Shown here: positions 6,751-13,544 of the stretch, in pieces
Layout of the letters: each line of letters begins with the position of its first letter
Numbering within the stretch: the first letter of the stretch is position 1
Notes under the pieces: model-generated
Seen by the model: only the letters and a program-made list of their open reading frames with translations
Told to the model about the DNA's origin: nothing
Databases searched by the model: none
From: Chloroflexota bacterium
GTDB taxonomy: Bacteria; Chloroflexota; UBA6077; JACQUR01
Assembly: GCA_016210245.1 (NCBI GenBank)
Contig: JACQUR010000514.1
Coordinates: 1-13,609, forward strand
Reading direction: 5' to 3'
Length of the DNA: 13,609 bases
Translations under genes and position numbers: made by a program

Positions 6751-6776
6751 GAGTGCTGAGTGCTGAGTGCTGAGTG
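6751..6776. repeat. 7-bp tandem repeat upstream of the SDR gene
   Basis: The heptamer gagtgct is repeated three times (6751-6771) followed by gagtg, ending the dispersed-repeat gap between the response regulator and the dehydrogenase. It lies 24 bases before the SDR start codon, in the leader or promoter region. Copy-number change by slippage could alter spacing, but no promoter hexamers can be tied to it. Confidence 0.7.
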
Positions 6777-6833
6777 GAGACGGACCAGGCTTGACTCTTG
6801 TGGACCGGCAGCGCCTCCTCCAGCGTGGTGAAT

Positions 6834-6949
6834 GGCTCCTCCCGCGAGGACCGTTCACCACGGAGACACGGAGTCACGGAGTCTTCTTAGGAAAAGCTCC
6901 GTGTCTCCGTGTCTCCGTGGTACACGTCTCCTCACCCTTGGCTCTGGTT
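6834..6949. repeat. MITE-like inverted-repeat element, copy 2
   Basis: Second copy of the element seen at 44-229. The core arms, 6857-6881 and 6897-6921, are 25 bp with one mismatch and carry the ccacggagacacggag motif. The shared flanks are gaggaccgtt before the left arm and, after the right arm, cccttggctctggtt, matching ccttggcttcggtt of copy 1. The loop is shorter (15 against 39 bases). It lies just past the end of the response regulator gene and may serve as a hairpin at the end of that operon. Confidence 0.7.
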
Positions 6950-6968
6950 TAGTCGTGGACAGGCGCTC

Positions 6969-7628
6969 TTACTCGGGCTCGGCCTCGGCCCGCTCCACCA
7001 GCCCGTGGCGCAGGGCATAGGCGATCACCTGGGCGCGGTTCTGCAGGTGCAGCTTGTCCAGGATGTTGCGCAGGTGGTACTTGACCGTGTTCTCGCTCAC
7101 CACCAGGCGCTCGGCCAGCTCGCGGTTAGAGGTGACTCCCTGGATCAGCAGCTCCAGCACCTCCCGCTCGCGCTCGGTCAGCGCCTCCGGGGCGCGCTCC
7201 GGACGGGCGGCAATGGGGCGGGCGAACTCGCCCAGCAGCTTGCGAGCCAGGCTGGGGGTAAGGGCGGGCTCGCCGCGCATCACCCCCTCGAGCAGACTGA
7301 AGAACTGGTCGGCCTCCAGGTTCTTGAGCAGGTAGCCCTGCGCGCCTGACTTGATGGCTTCGAACAGGTCGGCATCGTCCTCGGAGGCGGTGAGCACCAC
7401 CACCTTCACCTGGGGCAGCTCGGCGCTCAGCAGCCGCGTCGCGGCCAGCCCGCCCATCTCGGGCATGCTCAGGTCCATCAGCACGATGTCCGGGCGATGG
7501 GCGCGGGCCAGTTCCACCGCCTCGCGCCCATTCCTGGCCTCCCCCACCACCTCCACGCCGCGCGCCTCCAGCAGGCTTCGCAGCCCATCTCGGAACAGGG
7601 CATGGTCGTCAGCGATCAGCACGCGCAC
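6969..7628 (-). CDS. NarL/LuxR-type response regulator
   Basis: A 219-residue two-component response regulator, a cytoplasmic transcription factor. The receiver domain (1-118) has the acidic pair D7/D8, phospho-acceptor D52 (IVLMDLSMP), T80, Y99 and K102. The DNA-binding domain (about 150-207) starts LTEREREVLELLIQG and contains the recognition helix region SENTVKYHLRNILDKL, typical of the LuxR/GerE fold. The GTG start at 7628 has aggagg five bases upstream, inside the end of the kinase gene. The two genes overlap by 20 bases, so this is the cognate partner of that kinase. Targets may include the surrounding operon, but no binding site was identified. It is the last gene of the long operon. 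Confidence 0.94.
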   Translation of the reverse strand: MRVLIADDHALFRDGLRSLLEARGVEVVGEARNGREAVELARAHRPDIVLMDLSMPEMGGLAATRLLSAELPQVKVVVLTASEDDADLFEAIKSGAQGYLLKNLEADQFFSLLEGVMRGEPALTPSLARKLLGEFARPIAARPERAPEALTEREREVLELLIQGVTSNRELAERLVVSENTVKYHLRNILDKLHLQNRAQVIAYALRHGLVERAEAEPE

Positions 7629-9012
7629 GGGAACCTCCTATCATTGCGGTCATCGCGACGGCGAGGGCATTGGCGGGCACGCGCACCGTCACGCGCGTGC
7701 CCCGCCCGGGGGCCGAGTCGATCTCGAGCCGCCCGCCCACCGCCTCGGCCCGCTCGCGCATGGTGGACAGGCCGAAGCGTGGGAAGGCGCCCCGCCCGAG
7801 CGCAGCGGGGTCGAAGCCCACGCCGTCGTCTGCGACCACCGCCTCCACCCAGCCCTCGGTCTCGGCCAGGCGCACGAGGACATGGCTTGCGGCCGCGTGC
7901 TTGCGCACGTTGGCGAGCGCTTCCTGCACGATGCGCAGGAGCTGCAGCTCGGCGGCCGGGGGCAGCGGAGGATCGAACCCGTCGGCGGAGGTTGTCACCA
8001 GCTCGGCCGTGACGCCACTCTGCTCCTGCCAGTGGACCAGGTAGTCGTTCAGGGCGTCCAGGAGCTCGATGTCCGGGCCAAGCGAGGTGCGCAGTCCGAG
8101 GATCGACTCGCGCACGTCGGCGTAGGCAGCCCGGGCGGCCTCGGCCAGTTGCCCGATCTGCGCCGCCGCGCGCTCCGGCTGCCCGCTGCGCAGCAGTTCC
8201 TGGGCCGCCTGGGCCTTGGTGTTGACATACCCCAGCACCTGGGCCAGGCTGTCATGCATCTCTCGGGCGATCCGGTCCCGCTCCTCGGTGATGGCCAGTT
8301 CCTTCACCTGGCGGTGCAGGTGCGCGTTTTCGATGGCCAGCGCCGCCTGGGTGGCGAAGCGCACCAGCGTTTCCTCGTCATCCGCGCTGAACTCCTGCGC
8401 TGTCTCCTTCTCGGTCAGGTACAGGTTGCCCAGCGCCCTCCCGCGCGTGATGATCGGCACCGCCAGCAGCGAGTGCATGGGTGGGTGGTGCAGCGGGAAG
8501 CCCGCCGCGCGTGGGTCGCGGGGCAGGTCGGCCAGGCGCAGTCGCTGGCCCTCGTTCAGCACCACTCCGAGCAAGCCTCGTCCCTCCGGGAGCGCACCGA
8601 TCCGAGCGCGCTCTTCGGCGCTGAGGCCGGAGGTCAGGAACGCCTCGATGCCGCCCTCTTCCTTCACCAGGCTGAGGGCGCCATAGCGACTCCCGACCAG
8701 CTCGCGGGCCTGGTCGACCACCTTCTGGAGCACAGCCTCCAGCCCGAGCTCGCCGGAGATGGCCAGTCCAGCCTCGTGCAAGGCCAGCATCTCGCGGTTC
8801 TGCTGGGCTAGACGCACCTGCATGCGGTCGATCACCCCGAAGATCGATTCGGCGAAGAACAGCGTGCCCAGGAGCACGGTCCCGAAGATCAGCACGGTGC
8901 CCGGCCAGGCGTGCAGCAAGGCCGGGTAGAGCGCGTGCCGGGCTACGTCCAGCGCCCCCAGGAAGAACATAGGCGCCAGGACCGCCAGCCACTTGAGGCG
9001 GCGCAGGCTCAT
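7609..9012 (-). CDS. GAF-domain sensor histidine kinase (NarX/HisKA_3 type)
   Basis: A 467-residue membrane-anchored kinase. Two hydrophobic helices (about 7-25 and 38-60) sit at the N-terminus with almost no outer loop, followed by a short linker helix and a GAF domain (about 78-230; SRYGALSLVKEEGGIEAFL, then LLAVPIITRGRALGNLYL). The dimerisation region holds the phospho-acceptor H253 in ITEERDRIAREMHDSLAQVL. The ATPase has N368 (IVQEALANVRKHA), DDGVGFD at 395-401 and FGLSTMRERA at 413-422. The small outer region suggests that the signal is sensed by the membrane part or the GAF domain, not by a periplasmic domain. ATG at 9012 overlaps the stop of the HTH gene (ATGA). An open frame continues upstream of 9012 but is only a shadow of that gene. 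No GAF cysteine cluster or haem motif is obvious. Confidence 0.93.
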   Translation of the reverse strand: MSLRRLKWLAVLAPMFFLGALDVARHALYPALLHAWPGTVLIFGTVLLGTLFFAESIFGVIDRMQVRLAQQNREMLALHEAGLAISGELGLEAVLQKVVDQARELVGSRYGALSLVKEEGGIEAFLTSGLSAEERARIGALPEGRGLLGVVLNEGQRLRLADLPRDPRAAGFPLHHPPMHSLLAVPIITRGRALGNLYLTEKETAQEFSADDEETLVRFATQAALAIENAHLHRQVKELAITEERDRIAREMHDSLAQVLGYVNTKAQAAQELLRSGQPERAAAQIGQLAEAARAAYADVRESILGLRTSLGPDIELLDALNDYLVHWQEQSGVTAELVTTSADGFDPPLPPAAELQLLRIVQEALANVRKHAAASHVLVRLAETEGWVEAVVADDGVGFDPAALGRGAFPRFGLSTMRERAEAVGGRLEIDSAPGRGTRVTVRVPANALAVAMTAMIGGSRARADR

Positions 9013-9230
9013 GTCGCTCCGGTCCTCCCCGAGCGGTCGGCCAGGTTGTTCAGACGCTGAGCCAGGAAGTGGTCGAGCTCGGCCTGGGTGAAGCGCAGGA
9101 AGCCACCGGGCGTCACCCGCGCTGGCCGGATCAGCCCTCGATGGACCGCCCGGGTCAGGGTGGTCGGGTGGATACCGAGTTGGGCGGCGGCCTCCCGCGT
9201 CGAGAGCAGTTGCAGCGCCTGCTGGCTCAC
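9009..9230 (-). CDS. Excisionase/MerR-like helix-turn-helix protein
   Basis: A small DNA-binding protein of 73 residues. LLSTREAAAQLGIHPTTLTR followed by AVHRGLIRPARVTPGGFLRF and TQAELDHFLAQ is the classic HTH_17/excisionase pattern: winged helix-turn-helix, then the (G)xxRF wing and a helix beginning with ELD. The GTG at 9230 has ggagaggag just upstream. An ATG at 9254 (81 aa) lacks such a site and would lie only a few bases from a TATCAT -10-like hexamer at about 9267-9272, so the GTG is preferred. Its stop overlaps the kinase start, so it belongs to the kinase/regulator unit and is not a phage remnant; no integrase or att site is nearby. It may be a third, signal-independent regulator of the operon. 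Confidence 0.8.
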   Translation of the reverse strand: MSQQALQLLSTREAAAQLGIHPTTLTRAVHRGLIRPARVTPGGFLRFTQAELDHFLAQRLNNLADRSGRTGAT

Positions 9231-9312
9231 GGGCTCCTCTCCATGCTCGTCCATGATGCAACCGATGCAATGATAGCATCTCCAGGCTGCGAGCGCTGGC
9301 CCCCAGCCCCGG

Positions 9313-10551
9313 TCACCGCAGGTTGAGGCCGAACAGGACCAGCGCGGCCACGCCGGCCAGGCCGGACGAGGCCAGCAGCGCGCTCGCCAGGGTGGCCGGG
9401 ACCAGGGTGGGCAGCAGCACTGGCCCGACCCGCAGCAGCGCGGCGGCGTTGCCCAGCGCGAGCGTGGCCCAGACGAGCCCTCGACTGCGCAGGGGCCGAC
9501 CAGCGAAGCCGGGCAGCAGGTGCAGGCCCATGCCGAGGATGAGCAGGGTGACGAATCCCGCGCCCAGGGCGTGGCGCTCGGCATCCGGCGGGAGCGCGAC
9601 CACCTCCAGGCCGGCCGCGGCCAGGAGCAGGGCGGCGCCCACCAGCCAGAGGTAGGCGCACAGCGCGTGCAAGTGGATCGGATCGGCCAGCGGGCGTACC
9701 ACCCGGTGCGGCAGCGCCCGGCGGGGGGCGAAGATGCCCAGGGCCAGGATGAAGACGCCGAGCGCCGCAGCCAGGCCCAGCCGCCCCAGTCCCGCGGCCA
9801 GGGGCGCGCCTCCCAGGTCGCCCCACAGGCGCACGGCCAGCCCGGCGAGCAGGAGTGCCAGCCCGACCTGCAGCCGCCCGAGCCTGGGCAGCGGCGTCCG
9901 AAAGTAGAGGGGGAAGGTACGGGCGGACATGGCCACCGAAACCGGGACCAGGAAGGCGTAGAAAGCGAGCAGCATCGTGGCCTGGTCGACCGAGGCCGAG
10001 ACCAGCCCGCCGGTGGCCGTGGCGAGGCCGGCCAGGTTCAGTGCCAGGGCCAGCCAGAGGGCGGCGAAGGCGCTGGCGAAGAAGGGCAGCACCGGCCAGA
10101 AACCGGCCCGCTCGCGCACGCTGGGGCCGTGGCGGAGGGTCTGGCCGAGCAGGCCCAGGGCGAGGCTCGCCCCGGCCAGCTCCAGCAGGCCGGAGAGCGC
10201 CAGGGCGAGGCGGAGCGCCTGGGACACGGCCCCGGGCGCCGCCAGCGCCAGCAGCGGCTGGGCGAGCGCTCGCAGGGCCAGGCCGGCCGCCAGCAACCCG
10301 ACCACCGCCCGGGTGTGGCCCGGCCTGGCCAGGGGGGCGCCCCGCAGCCGTGGCAGAAAGTGGAAGCCGACGCCGAGCACCATCAGCCCGGCCCAGCCGA
10401 AGAGCTGGATGTGCCCGTGCGCCTGCGCGGCCGCCAACCACCAGGTTCCCAGGGGCGCCTGGAGCGCGCGGGCGGCGAACAACGCGCCGCCCAGACCAAA
10501 CCCGGCCGCTACGGCCAGGCCGAGGGCCGTCCAGACGAAGGGGCGCCACAC
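9313..10551 (-). CDS. nnrS: NnrS-like multi-helix membrane protein
   Basis: A 412-residue protein, almost entirely hydrophobic, with about twelve membrane helices. It resembles NnrS, a haem- and copper-binding membrane protein linked to nitric oxide stress and denitrification genes in proteobacteria. Histidines recur in two matching places: H45/H47 and H64 (AQAHGHIQLFGW, then GFHFLPRLRG) and H327 and H344 (ERHALGAGF, then GLHLLPGFAG). Both are H-x16-H-x-LP, showing an internal two-fold repeat. H293/H295 (DPIHLHALCAYLW) are further ligand candidates. GTG at 10551 lies four bases after the tctC stop, without a clear ribosome site, suggesting coupled translation. No nitric oxide or nitrite reductase gene is in the window, so a role in NO handling is inferred from family only. 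Confidence 0.75.
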   Translation of the reverse strand: MWRPFVWTALGLAVAAGFGLGGALFAARALQAPLGTWWLAAAQAHGHIQLFGWAGLMVLGVGFHFLPRLRGAPLARPGHTRAVVGLLAAGLALRALAQPLLALAAPGAVSQALRLALALSGLLELAGASLALGLLGQTLRHGPSVRERAGFWPVLPFFASAFAALWLALALNLAGLATATGGLVSASVDQATMLLAFYAFLVPVSVAMSARTFPLYFRTPLPRLGRLQVGLALLLAGLAVRLWGDLGGAPLAAGLGRLGLAAALGVFILALGIFAPRRALPHRVVRPLADPIHLHALCAYLWLVGAALLLAAAGLEVVALPPDAERHALGAGFVTLLILGMGLHLLPGFAGRPLRSRGLVWATLALGNAAALLRVGPVLLPTLVPATLASALLASSGLAGVAALVLFGLNLR

Positions 10552-10555
10552 GCCG

Positions 10556-11761
10556 TCACGGAGTCAGCGCGGTCTTGAGCTTGGCTCGCAGCTCGGGCGA
10601 GAGCGCGAACAGCCTCTTGACCGCCTGCTCCACCTCGGGACCCGTGACCGGGTTGATCTCGAACCCTGCCTTCTGCGCGTCGGGCAGGAACTCGGGGTCT
10701 TTCAAGGTGGCCAGGAATGCCTCACGCAGGGTCTGGACGCGCTCGGCCGGCACGCCGGGCGGCAGCGCGTAGACCTGGGCAAACTCGAGCGGCAGGTTGA
10801 TGCCCGCCTCGATCAGTTGCCGCTGCTCGTCGGTCCTGGCCAGGCTATCGATCATCGGCACGTTCGGCAGGTCCGGGTGCGGCTTCTTGCCGGCCTGAGC
10901 GATCACTTTCACCTCGCCGGAGTCCAGGGCCTCCTTCCACGTGGCCTTCATGCCGGACCAGGAGAAGCATACGCCCATCACCTCCCCTTTTTCGACCGCC
11001 ATGCGGACCTGGTTCACCCCTGGGTAGCCGGTCACGACCTTGAGGTTCAGGCCGACGAGGTTCCGCAGCAGGTTGGGGATGGTGTCCGTGTTGGACGAGG
11101 GCGCAAGGCCCCCGATGATGAGCTGCCTGGACCCGGTCGCCTCGGCCAGGCTGTTGAAGCCGCTGGCCTTCGAGACCGCGCAGGCCACGTGGTCCAGTTC
11201 GCGCACGCCCAGGTAGAGGTACTTGGTCGCGTCGAGCTGCACGCCGGGCTCCTCGAAGAAGTGGGCCAGGATCGGGGCGCTGGAGAAGTTGACGATGGTC
11301 GTGCCGTCCTTCGCCCCGGTGACATAGATCGCGTTCGCGGCCAGCACGTGCCCTGCGCCCGGCATGTTCTCGACGATGATGTTGGGATTGCCAGGGATGT
11401 GCTTGCCAAAGTGCCGAATCAGGATGCGGGCGAAGGTATCGAAGCCGCCACCGGCCGCGGTGGCGACCACGAGCCTGAGCGTCTTGCCCTTGTAGAAGTC
11501 CTCGAGCGCCTTCGTATCCACTTTCGCAGCCGGCGCCTCGGTTGACTTGGCGGCCGGGGCCTGGGTCGCAGCCGGCTTGGCGGGCGCGGCGGTCGGAGCC
11601 GGGGCGGCGGTGGCGGCTGGTTTGGCCGGGGCGGTGGTAGGCGCGAGCCTGGCTGGAGCCGCGGTAGGCGCGGGCGGCGCAGGCGGCGCACAGGCGGCCA
11701 CGACGAGGATCAGCGCCAGGCCGGTTGCCGAAAGGAGACGCCGGAGTCGAGCGAAACCCAT
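10556..11761 (-). CDS. TctC/Bug-type solute-binding lipoprotein
   Basis: A 401-residue extracytoplasmic binding protein. A signal peptide (MGFARLRRLLS, hydrophobic GLALILVVAA) ends in the lipobox VAAC with C24 as the lipidated residue. A 55-60 residue Ala/Pro/Thr linker (TAAPAKPAAT repeated) tethers the binding domain to the membrane. The TctC/Bug fold begins near residue 82: LRLVVATAAGGGFDTFARIL and NPNIIVENMPGAGHVLAANA are hallmark segments for binding small carboxylates. Partners in the known system are the membrane proteins TctA and TctB; neither is here, whereas TRAP permeases are. ATG at 11761 with ggagg six bases upstream gives the clean signal peptide; ATG at 11809, also with a purine-rich site, would add 16 residues. 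Position after the decarboxylase genes suggests that it captures their substrate. Confidence 0.9.
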   Translation of the reverse strand: MGFARLRRLLSATGLALILVVAACAPPAPPAPTAAPARLAPTTAPAKPAATAAPAPTAAPAKPAATQAPAAKSTEAPAAKVDTKALEDFYKGKTLRLVVATAAGGGFDTFARILIRHFGKHIPGNPNIIVENMPGAGHVLAANAIYVTGAKDGTTIVNFSSAPILAHFFEEPGVQLDATKYLYLGVRELDHVACAVSKASGFNSLAEATGSRQLIIGGLAPSSNTDTIPNLLRNLVGLNLKVVTGYPGVNQVRMAVEKGEVMGVCFSWSGMKATWKEALDSGEVKVIAQAGKKPHPDLPNVPMIDSLARTDEQRQLIEAGINLPLEFAQVYALPPGVPAERVQTLREAFLATLKDPEFLPDAQKAGFEINPVTGPEVEQAVKRLFALSPELRAKLKTALTP

Positions 11762-11812
11762 GTTACCCCTCCACGTTGTGCGGCTCCTGGCAAGTGAGTT
11801 GTTCGCCATGCC

Positions 11813-12004
11813 TCACTTCCTTTCGGCCGGCTGCTCGGTGGCGACCGGGAAATTGGCCCCTGTGATCCGCGCGGTCGAGCGCGGGAAGATCTGGAGGCAG
11901 TAGGGGCACTTCAGCACCTGCTGCGGGCCGAGATCGTAGACCGCCTTCACACACTCCCACTCGCGGTGGCAGCGGGGGCACTGGGGCGTAAAGATCGCTG
12001 GCAT
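11813..12004 (-). CDS. Zinc-ribbon small subunit resembling hydroxyarylic acid decarboxylase D (VdcD/BsdD-like)
   Basis: A 63-residue protein with two CxxC pairs, C9/C12 (CPRC) and C33/C36 (CPYC), predicted to bind a metal. The layout CPRC, about 20 residues, VLKCPYCLQIFPRSTARITG, then NFPVA recalls BsdD/VdcD, the small subunit of Bacillus and Streptomyces vanillate/4-hydroxybenzoate decarboxylases (CPRC ... YQCPVC ... RST ... ITNP). ATG at 12004 lies two bases after the UbiD-family stop, with ggtggtgag upstream, so the two are coupled. The adjacent UbiD-family gene strengthens the match. The recognition is from memory of a short family and not from an alignment; a generic zinc ribbon is the alternative. 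Confidence 0.7.
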   Translation of the reverse strand: MPAIFTPQCPRCHREWECVKAVYDLGPQQVLKCPYCLQIFPRSTARITGANFPVATEQPAERK

Positions 12005-12006
12005 GC

Positions 12007-13431
12007 TCACCACCCCCACTTGGAGCTCAGCGCGACGCGCTGGACCACCTCGGGCGAGAGCGCGGCCGCGAGCCGCTGCACCATCTCCCGGGGCGGGTAC
12101 CCGATCTCCGGGAACGGAACGCCCACCGGCTTGGTCGCGTCGATCACCATGCCTCCCACGATGTCGTCGGTGGCCGATGGGTCCATGTTCGTGGCCTCGA
12201 CCGTCACTAGGTGGACGTCGCGCCGAGTGTCCACTCGCGTGCCCACGGCGTAGAACACCTCGGTGAGATTGAAGGGGTCGATGTCCTCGTCCACGACGAT
12301 GACCTGTTTCATCTGCTCGCCAAGCTGGAACAGGGACAGCCCGAGGTTCTTGGCCTGTCCGGCCTTGGTCGGCCGGAAGGAGACGATGGCGATCAGGCAC
12401 GGCAGGTAGTTGACCGACTTGACGGTGGGGAAGTTCTGCAAGAGCGATTCGTAGATGTTGGCCAGGTAGGGCGGATAGTGGATGATGTGCGTCTTCGGCC
12501 ACTGGCCCTCGATGATGGGGCGCTGCTTCATGGTGATGGCCGTCGGCTCGAGCGTCGGGTGATAGTACTGGGGCGCGTAGGTCCACAGCCAGTCGGTGAA
12601 CGGCCCTTCATAGTCGTAGCGGTCGTGGATGTAGCCCTCTATGACCACCTCGGCGTCGGCCGGCACCAGCAGGTCCCTGCCCCAGGTTTCCGAGGGGGTG
12701 ACGCGCAGTCGCTCCCCGGTGCCAGCGCGGTAGACCCCCCCGACGCACGCCAGCTCGTCCGTGCCCATAGGGTAGCGGGTGGCGCTGGCCACCGAGAAGG
12801 CCGCGTGGTGCCCGAGCACGAGGGCTACGGGCATCGGCTCGTGCCGGGCGCGGTACTTCTGCCAGTAGTCGTACAACTGGCGCCCGGGGTAGTACCGAAT
12901 CGTGGCGTTGGTCGGGCTGTTGTACGAGAAGCGGTGCCAGGAGAAGTTGTAGCGCCCGGTGTCCAGGTCGCGGGCGATGATGATGGGAGTGAGCCATCCG
13001 GGACGCGAGTCCTGCTCGCAATTCCGAAAGATAGGAAAGAGGTCGAAGTTCGCGTCAGCCCCGGCCAGCGTGCGGGCTTTGACCGGCGCCTCGGCGGATG
13101 GGATCACCTCGGGGTCCTCGGGGTGCCGCAGGGCCTGGCTGAGCAGCTTGACCACGTCGAAGGGGCGGGTCTGCGCCAGGTCCAGCCCGAGCGCCAGGCC
13201 CATCTTGCGAAAGTTGTTGAGGTGTCCGGTGGCAAACAGCCCGGGCCAGCGCTCGCCGTTGGCGCAGCGCGCGTGCTCGAAGACGATCCAGGGATAGCGG
13301 CCCAGGCTCTCGAAGTAGGTTTCGTAGGCCGCGTGCTCGCACTCCTTCGGGTCGATCGGCTCTTCGATCCAGACCAGTTCCTCCGGGTGCCGCTCGCGCA
13401 GGAATTGCAGATAGTCCTGTAGATCGCGCAC
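12007..13431 (-). CDS. UbiD-family decarboxylase
   Basis: A 474-residue cytoplasmic protein of the UbiD superfamily, which reversibly (de)carboxylates aromatic or unsaturated acids using prenylated FMN made by UbiX. Compared with Aspergillus niger Fdc1, N162 and R167 (YNFSWHR) fit N168/R173 with identical spacing, E226 (GTDELACVGG) fits the metal ligand E233, and E275 (YEGPFTDW) fits E277. D280 stands where Fdc1 has E282, and the region of the metal-binding His191 reads YYPGRQ without a histidine. GTG at 13431 has a strong ggggaggggag site upstream. It is the first gene of the operon, followed by a D-subunit-like gene as in vdcBCD/bsdBCD clusters, but no B (UbiX-like) gene is here. The substrate is not determined; a hydroxybenzoate-type acid is possible. 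Confidence 0.88.
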   Translation of the reverse strand: MRDLQDYLQFLRERHPEELVWIEEPIDPKECEHAAYETYFESLGRYPWIVFEHARCANGERWPGLFATGHLNNFRKMGLALGLDLAQTRPFDVVKLLSQALRHPEDPEVIPSAEAPVKARTLAGADANFDLFPIFRNCEQDSRPGWLTPIIIARDLDTGRYNFSWHRFSYNSPTNATIRYYPGRQLYDYWQKYRARHEPMPVALVLGHHAAFSVASATRYPMGTDELACVGGVYRAGTGERLRVTPSETWGRDLLVPADAEVVIEGYIHDRYDYEGPFTDWLWTYAPQYYHPTLEPTAITMKQRPIIEGQWPKTHIIHYPPYLANIYESLLQNFPTVKSVNYLPCLIAIVSFRPTKAGQAKNLGLSLFQLGEQMKQVIVVDEDIDPFNLTEVFYAVGTRVDTRRDVHLVTVEATNMDPSATDDIVGGMVIDATKPVGVPFPEIGYPPREMVQRLAAALSPEVVQRVALSSKWGW

Positions 13432-13514
13432 GCTCTCCCCTCCCCCAGCACGACCGCGTGAGGAGTTGCTTCAGCCTCCATCGGTCGCCCTGGGCCGCCG
13501 AGATGTTGCGCCCG

Positions 13515-13544
13515 ATGGTACGCTCTTTCGTTCCGGGTGGTCAA
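13515..13544 (-). promoter_or_regulatory. Candidate sigma70-type promoter of the ubiD operon
   Basis: On the minus strand TTGACC (13544-13539) and TACCAT (13520-13515) are separated by 18 bases, matching five and four of six consensus positions, 83 bases before the GTG start. The leader contains an inverted pair, ccatcgg at 13478-13484 and ccgatgg at 13512-13518, that overlaps the -10 hexamer and could be a regulator site. No other gene is supported between 13432 and 13609. Confidence 0.45.

Noticed and set aside
9009..9254. Excisionase-like gene as a sign of a prophage or integrative element
   Set aside because: It overlaps the kinase gene, and no integrase, att repeat or phage gene is nearby; a regulator role in the operon fits better.
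9977..11545. A 522-codon plus-strand open frame opposite nnrS and the tctC-like gene
   Set aside because: Low-complexity Arg/Ala/Pro-rich product spanning two well supported minus-strand genes; no domain or plausible start context.
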